Part shown: piece after piece, positions 35,100 to 46,236 of the stretch
Layout of the letters: each line of letters opens with the position of its first letter
Position numbering within the stretch: position 1 is the stretch's first letter
DNA from: Branchiostoma floridae
Taxonomy: Eukaryota; Chordata; Leptocardii; Amphioxiformes; Branchiostomatidae
Direction of reading: 5' to 3'
DNA: 64,000 nucleotides
NCBI RefSeq assembly: GCF_000003815.2
Contig: NC_049984.1
Location: 4,750,959 to 4,814,958 of the forward strand
Made by a program: the position numbers and the translations under genes
The notes under the pieces: generated by a model
Databases searched by the model: none
Told to the model about the DNA's origin: nothing
Seen by the model: only the letters and a program-made list of their open reading frames with translations

Positions 35100-35400
35100 T
35101 TCATGGGTATGTTATCAACAGTGGACGATGCGTTTGATCCACATTCGGGCGCCATGTTGAATACTCGCGATGCGAACCACGCACCGTACAAAATATGTTC
35201 AGGGAGGCTGGGACTGACCACTGCGTTCTAATTTGCATATCAGGTCTGGGAGGCAGATGACCTGACAGAATGACCAATGGGCCCCTCTCGGCCGTGGGGT
35301 GACGTAATATATGGATGCCTCTGTAGTGGACACCTCTCTCCGGACTACCGCTAGCTGTTTTCTGACACCTGTCATGTAACACTTAAACCCATGGCAGGCA
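35100..35400. promoter_or_regulatory. Candidate promoter/enhancer island
   Basis: A compact set of sites: octamer ATTTGCAT (about 35232), CRE TGACGTAA (about 35299), CCAAT in GACCAATGGG, and TGACACCTGTCA (35362-35373), two inverted TGACA cores spaced like a TGIF/Meis palindrome. CpG-containing and unique. Function inferred. Confidence 0.42.
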
Positions 35401-35410
35401 GAACATCTGA

Positions 35411-35900
35411 CAGGGCTCGAAATACCACCTGCATGTGCAGGTTAGTGCAGATGAAATTGGATCTGTGCAGGTATTTCTGGTGTAGACACCTAACCTGCAC
35501 TGATGCATATACTGGGTTTATACAGGTTAATTAGTGCAGGTAAAATTGGAGCTGTGCAGGTATTTCTGGTGTCTACCTGCACCTAACCTGCACCGGTGAC
35601 ACGGTCCATATACTGGGTTTATACAGGTTAGTGCAGGTAAAATTGGAGCTTTGCAGGTATTTCTGGTGTCTACCTGCACCTAACCTGCACTGGTCCATGT
35701 ACTGGGTTTTATACATTAAATATCCTATGATATAGAAGTGTATGGATTGTTATTAGCTGTATTGACTGTTACCACCTGTAAAGTAAGAAAGAAAAAATAG
35801 CAATGGTTCCTGAACAATTTTAGTATGAGCCATACTTCCTAAATTCAGAGTGGTGCAGGTAAAATTTTTCTGGTGCAGGTATGCAGTATTTTGAGCCCTG
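35411..35900. mobile_element. hAT-like MITE with internal tandem triplication
   Basis: Termini CAGGGCTCGAAATACC and GTATTTTGAGCCCTG as in 14742-15059. The segment from GGTTAGTGCAGG to TGGGTTTATACA is present three times in a row (starting about 35440, 35525 and 35628), explaining the extra 170 bp. Confidence 0.78.
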
Positions 35901-36724
35901 GCCTGATAGCTACACACGAAGGGAAGAGGGCGGTTGTTGCTATAAATTCATGTTGACTAAAACTGTGTTGTTTTTTCTGTAAACATTTTCGTTATAAATT
36001 TGTTTTCCTTCACAAAATTGGTAGCATTTCAGAAATAAATAAGCTTAATAGGATCTTTTTTTATCGCATTAACTGTCGGATTTATGGCGTTGGACTATGA
36101 GACGAGGGTTGAATACAAATGTTGTGTATTTTGGTTTCGTCTGCTTTTCGCGGACGATGCCTCGTAAATTTTATATGGCTTGACCAGTAAAGATGGGAGA
36201 ATTGTTAATATAGTAAGGATGGTCAAGGGAAATAATCGTGGATGTACTATGTGGTTATGAGCACTGGTCAATTCCTGTGAAAGAAATTGTACAATTATTA
36301 TGTTTTAGACAAAATGATTTTCTTTCTTTTGGTGCCTGACTTTATCAATATTGAGCAAAACAAGACAAGGGTATTCTGATAGAGAGAACTTGAAAATGAC
36401 TGGGATATTTTAGATAGGATTTAGAATTTTTAATAGGAGGATCCTTAATTTAATCAGTCGCATCTTAATGATCACAGTATGTATGAAAAGGCTTTCAGAG
36501 TTATGAAGATGATTTTTAAATGATTTAGACAAAACTTAGGTCTTATTGAATGTAGTGAGTAGAGCTCACCAGCGAAACCAATTTTTTATTCAATGAAGTG
36601 CGAAGTTCTTGTCAGCATAGCAGCTATTTCATATGAATTTGAATGATTGATTGTGTGTATATGACTGGTGTGAGTTTATGTTTCAAACTTGATCATGGTT
36701 TTCTCAAAAATTTATTGAGCTTGT

Positions 36725-36865
36725 GTCAGGGCTGTTTCCAGGACCTGTCCCTTCCCAATTTGCTTGCTGGGACAAAAAAACTTTACCCGAAAAAATCGAA
36801 ACTTGATGACATGAATTTGATGCATGTTTGTAAGCTTATAATGACAGATTCAACAGCGGAAAGCA
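36725..36865 (-). repeat. CTGTCTCC family repeat, reverse copy
   Basis: GTCAGGGCTGTTTCCAGGAC then CTGTCCCTTCCCAATTTGC at the left; reverse orientation relative to 40809-41043. Confidence 0.65.
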
Positions 36866-37186
36866 ACAACATGGCCTCCCAAACAATGAGTAATACAGCA
36901 AAAATCTGAAGCTTGAGACAGCTCTGTTCTGTGTTTTTTATGGTTCTTGTTTTCTTTCTTTCTGAATGGTCATGGAAGGATGGAAGAAGTGAAGACTGTA
37001 CCACCGACCACAACCCCAGAAAATAAAGCAATCTCCCAGAGATAGCCAAGGGGTAGAATAGAACACGGCGCAAAATAGCTTTTGTGTCGGATTGATGAAT
37101 GACGGCCCTCGGAGCAGTAATGTTCGGGGTGGCAGATTCTTGATTTATGGCGAATATTTCCTGGGGCCAGAACGACAACGATGCGG

Positions 37187-37515
37187 ATCATTTCACCCCG
37201 TGTTTCCGCTGACCGCTTGCCTCTAGACTCCTCGAACCACCGGATCTACGAACGCTCTGCAGAGGTTGCCACATTGTTGCAATGAAATAGAGAACACTGT
37301 AGCACAAATGCTACACTCCCTAACCCTGCAACATCTGTTTGCCAGTGATGTGAATGATTTCACCCCGTGTTCCCGATGACCACTTGCCTCTAGACCCCAC
37401 GAACCACCGGATCTAAGAACACCCTGCAGAGGTTGCAACATTGTTGCAATGAAACAGACACACTGTAGCATGAATGCTACACTCCCTAACCCTGCAACAT
37501 CTGTTTGCGAGTGAT
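37187..37515. repeat. Direct duplication, unit 162 bp
   Basis: TTCACCCCGTGTTTCCGCTG to ACATCTGTTTGCCAGTGAT is followed by TTCACCCCGTGTTCCCGATG to ACATCTGTTTGCGAGTGAT, about 90% alike. Each unit contains the palindrome TTGCMACATTGTTGCAA. The minus-strand frame stays open through both units. Confidence 0.9.
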
Positions 37516-37802
37516 AAGTGGCAATTTTAGCTCTTTTTTTGTACAGGTGTAAAACACTCCAGGCATGGCAAATTTTTATGTTCTTGTAAATACAGCAAGT
37601 AGAAGCATGGACATAATATTGCATCCTGGGTAGAAAGTTATAGTGAGTGTAGTAAAAGGCTTTACACGTCAAATTTTTGAATTCGGGCTTAAAAGAGGTT
37701 AGGTGATGGTCAATGTATTACACGTGTATGAAGGATACTTTTTGTGCCAAAACAGATTTCTTTCTGTCACTTTTGATGATATTAATAGTTTAAACTCTTG
37801 TC

Positions 37803-37955
37803 CACACACACACACATGCTCACACACACACACACATACACACACACACACACTTACATATTCACACACACACACTTACATACACACACAACACTTATAC
37901 ATACACATGCACACTTACATACATGTACATGTGCACGCACACACGCGCGCAAATG
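37803..37955. repeat. (CA)n-rich microsatellite
   Basis: About 150 bp of CACACA with TTACATA interruptions. Confidence 0.95.
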
Positions 37956-38139
37956 CACTCTGAAGTATTACCTCTTTTACAGTGGTAAAATTTGCAGTTT
38001 TTTTTTTTTCAAAAAAAGGTTCCACTACGCAGACTAATGGAACACCTACAGACAACCAACACTTCCAGCATCTTCCAACACACAAGGTGTGAAAGAGGAA
38101 TGCGGACACTGAGACACCCAATTCTTTTCAGAATCTTCT

Positions 38140-38950
38140 CTGCCTTTTATCACTGAGACATGTACCATCTTGGAAGAAGCGACTCAGACATTAAGATTAC
38201 TTCTGCGAAAGAAGTGCATTTTGGTGTTAACTTTGCTATATGTTGCGATCTGTTATCTGTGTTTTATCACCGAGACATTTACCATCTTTGAAGAACCCAC
38301 TGATGTTGATATTACTTCTGTGAAAGAAATGCAATTTGGTGTTTGCTATATATTGTTGCAATCTGTTATCTGTCTTTTTATCACCGAGACATCTTGGAAG
38401 AACCCACTGACATTGATATTACTTCTGCAGTAGAAGAGCAATTTGGTGTTTGCTATAACGTATATTGTTGCAATCTGTTATCTGTCTTTTATCATGGAGA
38501 CATGTACCATCTTGGAAGATTAACCCACTCAGACATTAATATTACTTCTGCGAAAGAAGTGCAAGTTGGTGTTTGCTATATATTGTTGCAATCTGTTATC
38601 TGTCTTTTATCACTGAGACATGTACCATCTTGGAAGAACCCATTGACGTTCATATTACTTATGCAGTAGAAGAGCAATTTGGTGTTTGCTATATATTGTT
38701 GCGATCTGTGATCTGTCTTTTATCACCGAGACATGTACCATCTTGGAAGATTAACCCACTCAGACATTAATATTACTTCTGGGAAAGAAGTGCAAGTTGG
38801 TGTTTGCTATATATTGTTGCAATCTGTTATCTGTCTTTTATCACTGAGACATGTACCATCTTGGAAGAACCCATTGACGTTCATATTACTTATGCAGTAG
38901 AAGAGCAATTTGGTGTTTGCTATGTATTATTGCAATCTGTTACAGTCAAG
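38140..38950. repeat. Minisatellite, unit about 115 bp with 235-bp higher-order period
   Basis: GGTGTTTGCTATATATTGTT recurs at about 38223 (variant), 38338, 38447, 38568, 38680, 38799 and 38917. A- and B-type units alternate (TTAACCCACTCAGACATTAA versus AACCCATTGACGTTCATATT), and the blocks 38568-38700 and 38799-38930 are nearly identical. Confidence 0.92.
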
Positions 38951-38974
38951 CTGACAAATGGTTGGATTATTGCA

Positions 38975-39362
38975 TGGATTCATCCCTGTTGGTGATTGAC
39001 ACAGCTGTCCGAGGTTCTATCACCTCTTCACCTCCAAACGTAGCAGTGGACAATTTTTCAGAGTGACCACTGAAAGGCCCTTTCTTCACCTCCAAACGTA
39101 ACAATTTTTCAGAGTGACCACTGAAAGACCGTCTCTTCACCTCCAAACGTAACAATTTTTCAGAGTGACCACTGAAAGACCGTCTCTTCATCTCCAAACC
39201 TAGCAGTGGACGATTTTTCAGAGTGACCACCGAAAGGCCCTCGCAAATTGTGGATTCATCCCTGTTGAAGATTGACACAGCTGTCCGAGGTTCTATCACC
39301 TCTTCACCTCCAAACGTAGCAGCGGACAATTTTTCAGAGTGACCACTGAAAGGCCCTCGCAA
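38975..39362. repeat. Minisatellite with nested periods of about 58 and 290 bp
   Basis: CACCTCCAAACGTAGCAGTG and TTTTTCAGAGTGACCACTGA recur about five times; the longer block GATTGACACAGCTGTCCGAG recurs at 38993 and 39270. The minus strand is open through all of it (131 codons, FSGHSEKL repeated), probably because the unit length avoids stops. Confidence 0.9.
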
Positions 39363-39477
39363 ATTGCAGCCTGCTTATTCATGTTTAAGTAAGGTCCATG
39401 CATGGAAACGAAAATCAATCGCACAATTTCACAAATGAGAGCATTTTTCACATTTGGGCTGGCAGTTCAATAGGTTA

Positions 39478-39735
39478 CAAAAGCTTGACGGACACACGGA
39501 AAATGTGACGGGATGAAATGGTCTGGTAGATTAATAACATTAAATTGATAGTTTTACAGATGTTCAAAACTTCAAGACATGAATATTTCGAAAAGCTTTT
39601 TATTTACAGAAGCTTGACGGACACACGGAAAATGTGACAGGATGAAATGGTCTGGTGGAGACAAGCCTGTTAATAACATTAAATTGATAGTTTTACAGAT
39701 GTTCAAAACTTTAAGACATCAATATTTTGAATATG
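39478..39735. repeat. Direct duplication, unit about 130 bp
   Basis: AAGCTTGACGGACACACGGA through TACAGATGTTCAAAACTT twice, at 39480 and 39609, about 95% alike. Confidence 0.92.
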
Positions 39736-39894
39736 CTAAGCGCATGACCTGTGAATAGAAAGCAGCAAATTTGGAAGGATACTATTTGTTTTACTGTTTA
39801 ATTCCATTGAGGACAAGTTTGTTAATTTCATCAATTCTTGTTGTACAAAATGTATAATGGTAAATGTGCCAAGATTGATGTTAATCCAGTAGCT

Positions 39895-40600
39895 TTTGCA
39901 GCTCAGCACTTTCCTGCAATACAAATGTCTTAGTTTCAAGAGTCAATTATATCTGTTGATCTTCATTCTTTTACAGCAAACCAACACAAAATCTGCATGT
40001 GTTTTGTTTCTAATCCAACCACCACAGTGGGTCCCTGGGTGTCCCTTGTGCTGCCAGCCAGAAACACAAGTGACCAAGTACAAAAAGAAACTGCCAACAA
40101 AAGTGTATTATGAGGAGAAGAAAAAACAGAAGAAAGGCCCAGAGAGCCTGCTATGGGGGCTACAACTATATCTGTTAATCTACATTCTTTCACAGCAATC
40201 CAACACAAACTCTGCTCCTTTTTTTCTAATCCAGCCACCAAAATACATCCACGGGTGTTATTTTGCCAAGCCAGCACTTTCCTGTACCTGTTGTCGTAGC
40301 AATGCAAAAGTCTTAGCTTCAAGAGTCAACTCTGATTTCTTTTGCAGCAAAACAACACAAAATCTGCCTCTTTTGTTTCCAATCCAGCCACTATAGTATG
40401 GTAGGTCTGGGGGTGTTACTTTGCCAATCGAGCTCTTTCCTATACCTGTTATTGCAGCAATGCAAATGTCTTAGTTTCAAAAGTCAACTTCACAGCAAAT
40501 TAACACAAACTCTGCTTCTTTTCTTTCTACTCCAGGCACCACAGTGCGTCCACGGGTGTTACTTTGCCAGCGCAGCACTTTCCTGTACGTACCTGTCGGC
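39895..40600. repeat. Minisatellite, unit about 165 bp, four copies, one disrupted
   Basis: CAACACAAAATCTGC-, CCAGCCACCA- and CAGCACTTTCCTGTACCTG-type blocks recur in order. In the first copy about 105 bp of unrelated purine-rich sequence (40060-40166) replaces part of the unit. Confidence 0.85.
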
Positions 40601-40800
40601 TCGGCGGGATTGATCATCATTATTTTCACCCCACAATTAAATCCATCATCTGCTACAAGCCATTTGTCACCCCGGAGTCATCTCAGGGGACCGGCCGGGC
40701 GGTGACCAATTGCCCGGTGTTGCGGCCCCGGCCAAATAACACGACCCTTCCAATATCATCCAATATCGGGGTCCCTTCAAAGTGACTGAGGACTGTGAAT
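40595..40800. promoter_or_regulatory. GC-richer unique island between repeats
   Basis: TTGATCATCATTATTTTCAC, ACAATTAAATCCATCATC and a CpG block around GGACCGGCCGGGCGGTGACC in 200 bp of unique DNA squeezed between a minisatellite and a MITE. Regulatory role is inference. Confidence 0.33.
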
Positions 40801-40808
40801 GAATGCAT

Positions 40809-41043
40809 CAGGGCTGTCTCCAGCTTTAGATTCATACCTGTTTTAAAAGCTCATTGTTTGGGAGACCATGTTGTTGACTGATTTTCATGAGTGTTGTCAT
40901 TTTAATGTTACAAAAATACATCTTCATCAATTTTGTGTCATGAAGTTTAGGTTTTTTTTGGACAGAAGGGGTGCAAATTCCATCCGTCCCAACAAGCAAA
41001 TTTCTGTCCGAAAATGCAGGGATAGGTCCTGGAACCAGCCTTG
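40809..41043 (+). mobile_element. CTGTCTCC family repeat, most complete copy
   Basis: CAGGGCTGTCTCCAGC at the left and GGTCCTGGAACCAGCCTTG at the right are imperfect inverted termini. Other copies are at 17895, 24555, 26838, 30421 and 36725. 235 bp, noncoding. Confidence 0.75.
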
Positions 41044-41299
41044 GTGCGAATGAATATGCTGTGCTCTTAATTCAGTGTAATTGTTGTTTTATAATTTGAA
41101 TTTATGTTTTTTAGAGAAAACTCAATAAATAAATGTGGATAGAAAGATTTCAGAAATTGGATACGTTTCTGTAAAAGATTAAAGGTTATTGAGACTTATT
41201 CTTTAAAATGATATACAAATAATTATTCCAATGTGACATTTAGGCATTCAGTCAGATGTTTAAGATATTCTTGGATTTTGAAAGCAGCTAATCCTATAT

Positions 41300-41975
41300 A
41301 TGTGTAGTATGGTACAAAACGAAATATCAGTACAGTACCACTGACATGGATGTATCATAAGTGTGTAGCGTGGTACATCATAAGTGTATATTGTATAAAA
41401 CTACGCATCAGTACCACGGACAGGGCTGTACCATAGGTGTGAAGTGCGGTACAAAACTACAGATCAGTACCACGGACAGGGCTGTACCATAAGTGTGCAC
41501 TGTTGTACAAAACTACAGATTAGTACCATTGACAGGGTTGTACCACAAGTGTGTAGTGTGGTACAAGACTACAGACCAGTACCAAGGACAGGGCTGTACC
41601 ATAAGGGTAAAGTGTTACAAAACTACAGATCAGTAACACGGACAGTAGTGTATCATAAGTGTTTAGTATTGAACATAGCTACAGATCTGTACCACGGACA
41701 GGACTGTACCATAAGTGTGGTACAAAGGTACAGTACCATAAGTGCGTAGCGTGGTACAAAACTACATATCAGGACCACGGACAGGGCTGCACCATAAGTG
41801 TGAAGTGCGTTACGAAACTACAGTACCATAAATATTACAGTGGTACAACCCTACAGCAACGTAGGTGCGTAGCGTGGTACAGAACTACAGATCAGTACCA
41901 AGAACAGCACAGTACCATAAGTGTGTAGTGTGGTACAAAACTAAAGATCAGCACCAAGGACAGGACCTCACCGTA
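41300..41975. repeat. Minisatellite, unit about 58 bp, about eleven copies
   Basis: TGTGGTACAAAACTACAGAT then CAGTACCACGGACAGGGCTG and TACCATAAGTGTG recur throughout. The unit is full of TACC/GGTA inverted words. Confidence 0.93.
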
Positions 41976-42189
41976 ACCGAGTAGGTTTAGTTTAGCCCAT
42001 TTATATATATCACATCCGTTACGTCGTCTCTTTAGATTATGTCCCAAATTATTTCATTTCCGCATGTAATTTCCAATCAAGCGCACAGCTCAGAAATGAC
42101 GGCTCCAATCCTACGCGCAATGATAGTGTTTGACCCGCATTCTCCGACGATGGATACGACACGGCACAACTGCGCGCTCTATAAATATA

Positions 42190-42745
42190 TCCTCCCAAGC
42201 TTGTTCAGATGATTCACCGTACGTCCGCCGATGCTCTCTCACGACAAACAGTATTTAGGTCGTCAATTTTTATCTTCCGTTTCAAAATCCTTCCGGACTC
42301 GAATTTTTTTTTCTATTTCCAAGCAACCTTTGTCAGTACTAACCCCCGTCAACAATCTAAAAGAACATTTTCGGTACCAAGACAGCACAATTTACACGCT
42401 CGGCTATTTGATGTTTTATTTCCAAGCAAGCTTTGTCAGTACCTAACGCCGTCAACAATCTAAAAGAGAATTTTCTGTAACACGACAACGCAGTTTTGTA
42501 CGATACTCACTCGACTATTTGATGTTTTATTTCCGTGCATGCTTTGTCAGTACTAACGTAACCAACGTCAACGATCTAAAAGAGCATTTTCAGTACCATT
42601 TTGTACGATACACACTCGACTATTTTAAGTTTATTTTTCAACCAATTAACAACCCTTTCAGTACTATCCACCGTCAACGGTCTAAAAGAGCATTTTCGGT
42701 ACCAAGACAGCATAATTTTGTACGATGCACACTCGACTATCCTAT
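42190..42745. repeat. Minisatellite, unit about 125 bp, four to five copies
   Basis: CTTTGTCAGTACTAAC, CGTCAACAATCTAAAAGARC and TACACTCGRCTATTTGATG-type blocks recur in order. Confidence 0.88.
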
Positions 42746-43359
42746 CACAAGAATGCTGTCAGTTTGCAGTCTAACGACAAAGATATGCCCGTTTTCGGCA
42801 GCTCAAACTACCATAGATTTGTTTGAATGCAGCATACAGAACTCATACGCCATACTGCGCCGATACAGACGCACGCCGCACGATCACCTTGACCTATGAC
42901 ATGATACGTCAGAAAGTACGTTCGAAACGTTGCGAGGAATGCTTACAATTGACTCATGTGAGTGTGGAAACGCCACCTAGTTCTCCGAGCAAAAATGACA
43001 CGCATCTTTCTTCAAGTAGTTAAAGGGGCAACGGCCGAGCCCACTAAGACTAGAGTCAACGCCAAAGAGTTAAAGGAGGAAAAGGATTCACCGTAGTTAC
43101 ATGTACATCGGGCCCAATTTGTATATATACAACTACAGTACGTTAAGAAAAGTGTTATTTGCGTAACTTATATCTTATTACAACATTACATCTCTTTGGT
43201 CTATTCGTCTTGGTAATTCCAAATGTTTGGCTTAGCTTTGGTCCTTTGCTCCGGTCGGAGCATAGGCCACCGATGATAGTCATCCACTTTACACGTCTCT
43301 ACCTTGTCCTTAAGTTGTGTCTTGACAGCTGTCAATCAAAACCAGAACATGGACAGAGG

Positions 43360-44320
43360 ATGATTCCGTTGGTAGGGTATAAAACCTACCCTTCAACCAA
43401 CTTTCCTCGGTGTCACTGTCTAATTGAGACAGTTGGTGTTGTCTGAAACGTCTAACCGTTTCCAAAATCATATCCAGTTGCTTGAGTAAGTGCTCTTTGG
43501 CGTACGTAACCCGAACTTTATTCAATGTATGCCTGAAAGTGGTCCCGTGACCGTACCAAACTCAGGAAGAAAAATTTTCGCGGCATCCCAAGTTTTTAGA
43601 CAGTTTTTGGCGAGTAGATCCTCGAGTACTTACTTGTTTTTCTCTCAGTTGTATAGTTTGCATTGTACATATTATGTTTTGTATTTATGTAATGTTGTGC
43701 GTGTCTTAATGTATTTTATGTAGACCACTGGAAGAATAGCTGGCAACATAATGTTTGACATTGTTGTAATAGCTAAAAGTGGATCTGAATAAAGTCAAAG
43801 TCAAAGTCAAAGTACAGTACTCGGGTTAGGCTTCGGTAAGAAACAGCATCTCGGCTAGCGATCGAAGTGGACTCACTCCAACTCGCCTAAGGCAAGAAGA
43901 AAAAGGCACGGGGTCGCGCCTTCCCGCTTAGCACGCCAGAAAAGGGGAATGCATGGTCCAGGTAGGGTGTAACACCTGCTCTTCAACCAGCCTTCCTCGG
44001 TGTCACTGACGAACTGAGAAAGTGGATGCTGTCTGAAACGTCAAACCGTTTCCAAAATCATATCCAGTTGCTTGAGTAACTGCTTTTTGTCGTAACCCGA
44101 ACTTTATTCAATGTCTAGAAATGGTGTCTTGGCCTTGACCTCATATGAAAACTTTCGCGGCATCCTTTTAGACAGTTTTCGGCGAGTACATCCTCCAGTA
44201 CTCGGGTTAGGCTTCGCTACAGAAAATTTGGCTCAACATCTCGGCTAGCGATCGAAGTGGACTCACTCCAACTCGCCCAAGGCAAGGAGAAAAAGGCACG
44301 GGGTCGCGCCTCCCCGCTTA
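43360..44320. repeat. Direct duplication of a retroelement-like segment, first copy split by a LINE
   Basis: The first copy (43360-43621 plus 43812-43922) and the second copy (43955-44320) share CAACTTTCCTCGGTGTCACT-like, GTTTCCAAAATCATATCCAG, TGGCGAGTASATCCTC and CTAGCGATCGAAGTGGACTC blocks in order. The TCTGAAACGTC plus TTTCCAAAATC plus CAGTTGCTTGAGTAA order resembles ends of Penelope-like or similar retroelements (tentative). A third fragment is at about 48030-48085. Confidence 0.8.
43622..43811 (+). mobile_element. LINE 3' end with (GTCAAA)n tail
   Basis: The segment ending GTGGATCTGAATAAAGTCAA and AGTCAAAGTCAAAG is the tail of a CR1-like LINE. It is absent from the paralogous site in the second copy, where CCAGTACTCGGG reads straight through. 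AGTACT flanks both sides. Confidence 0.75.
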
Positions 44321-44560
44321 TCCGGGGTCAGTCGGCCCGTCTCGCCGCTTTCCGCGGGCGGAGGGGCCGAGACACCCTGGCTACAGCCGCCCGAGATGCC
44401 CGGGCAGATAACACCCCGCTAAAATTGAAAGGGATAACGCTTTCGATCCGCGAACACTCGCGGCCATGATGAGAAGGCCAAGAAGTTATCTGGACGGATT
44501 TGACACGCCACTCGCGCGACGCCCTTTCGTAATCTTTCTCCGAGCTGAGATGGTTGAGAA
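44310..44560. promoter_or_regulatory. CpG-rich unique block
   Basis: Very GC-rich for this window (GGCGGAGGGGCCGAGACACC area), followed by ATAACGCTTTCGATCCGCGA. No exon supported. It could be a promoter remnant or part of the adjacent duplicated segment. Confidence 0.25.
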
Positions 44561-44899
44561 AGATTGAACGGCCCCAACTTGCAGCTAGCTTCTATTCATT
44601 TTCTATTCCCGGCTTTGGGTTGTTTTTTTGGCGATGGAGCCGGCGATTTGAAGAGAGGGCAGGCACGGTGCTTACACGGGGTTAATTGTACAGGATGGTT
44701 CAGATGTCGCCTGATAAATTATCAAACGAACACACGCAAATACACACTCACTCACACACGCTCTGTCACCAGCCCTCTACATTTTAAACTCCGGCGCTGA
44801 GGAACTTGAAGTTGGCAGACAGTTACCCACTGATAGTTACCATTAAGTGTTAAGTGACGAAGTGTTGACTTTTTGGCATGAAACAAATCTGTTAGCTCC

Positions 44900-45060
44900 A
44901 AGCAGACGTGTCAGCTGGATAAAAAAAAAGAGAGAAAAAACTTGGCCAAATAAGTTGCCATGGGATTTCATTCAGTCTGCCTCAGTCTATTCAGCTATCC
45001 GCCGTCCAATGAGCTCCTACCAGGCTTTTATTCCTAACTTGGCCAAAGTCCCTATTACTA
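44900..45060. repeat. Dispersed repeat, also at the right window edge
   Basis: GACGTGTCAGCTGGAT to CTAACTTGGCCAAAGTCCC is about 85% alike to 63844-64000. Confidence 0.85.
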
Positions 45061-45626
45061 TTTGGCCAGACCGGAGTCTGGTAGAGTCTACGAAACTGTC
45101 GCGACCCAGTGCATGCTCTTTTGGTTGGGATTTTGTGTCTTGTAATGTGCTTTGTTTCCTATTGTATACATATATCTTTTATTATTGTATACGGTTTCGT
45201 TGAGGTGGCATACAAGAATCGTGTGCTATTAAAACTGATAACAACATCTAAAATAGTGTACATCCAAACAAATATGTTCACAAACATTGGAAGTAGTGTT
45301 ACTTTCATAGCGATCATAACAAAGGAAAATGAGCAATACCTGACTGTACGGTTTTCATATCATGTCAACGATGAGTTCTCTGCACCTGTATAGTGAGACT
45401 GAAAGTGATTCAAATGGACCATGTCTAACTTTTTTTAGAAGTGACGCAATTTAGCCTAAGGCTGGAATACTATCTCTCATACACGGTCATTCATATTTCG
45501 TAAGACAGTTTGAGTTTCCCCCAAATCATTATTTACACGCTTGTAGGTTATTATTAACAACATGACAACTAAAAACCCGCTGATGGATGGACCGTTAGCA
45601 TTGCCTGAAAGTGCGGCTCAGAGGGT

Positions 45627-45892
45627 CAACCCCTGTCATTGCAAATTAACCAGTCTGTACTAGTCCACAGTTCGTACCTCGCCAGAACTATCGAAGAGTG
45701 GAATTTGTTATCACCAAGTAGAGTAGGGGCATCTTCTCTGGGTAGTTTTAAAGAACGCTTGAAGATGTGCAAAAGTTAGGTGTGACGGGTCGTTCTGTGT
45801 AATATAACCAGCTGCTGCCGCACCGGGTGCCTGCGAAGCTGGTGTGTTACGCCGAACGGCGGTTATACCAGCTATATAGATACAGATGCAGC
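45627..45892 (+). mobile_element. LINE 3' end (reverse transcriptase C-terminus plus 3'UTR)
   Basis: 51 codons to a TAG at 45777 reading [42 protein letters not shown], the typical end of a CR1/L2/Jockey reverse transcriptase, then 110 bp of 3'UTR ending TATATAGATACAGATGCAG. Paralogue at 54213. Confidence 0.88.
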
Positions 45893-46236
45893 TCATGGAA
45901 TGGAATCATGGAATTGACATCATGGACAGAGGAAGCTAGCGCTGGAGGCTACCATGGTCCCTGTAGCCTCCATAGCAGGCTCTTTTATGCTTTTTTTGGG
46001 GGGCTCATAATACACTTTTGTTATTTCTTTTTGTACTGGATCGCTGATTCCTGGCCTTATCTGACTGCCGGCCTCGCGATATTACTATGGAGGCTAGGTC
46101 CCCGACCCTCTAGATGAGGAGGGGCTACGTGAGGTGGGGTGAGTCCAGCGCAAGATAGTGGACAGATGCGAAAGTTAAATCCGAAAAAAAGTATTCATAT
46201 GTGTTATTTCCTTTTTCTTTTCATAGAACAGAATTT

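Noticed and set aside
36783-37178. 131-codon minus-strand open frame
   Set aside because: It spans the junction between a repeat copy and unique sequence, so it is not a natural unit.
38140-42745. CRISPR array or telomeric/centromeric satellite
   Set aside because: Units are contiguous tandem repeats of six different lengths with no constant repeat/variable spacer pattern, and the host is a eukaryote.
45930-46110. Small palindrome around GGAGGCTACCATGGTCCCTG as a regulatory site
   Set aside because: GGAGGCTA recurs nearby in inverted form, so this is more likely a decayed repeat than an operator.
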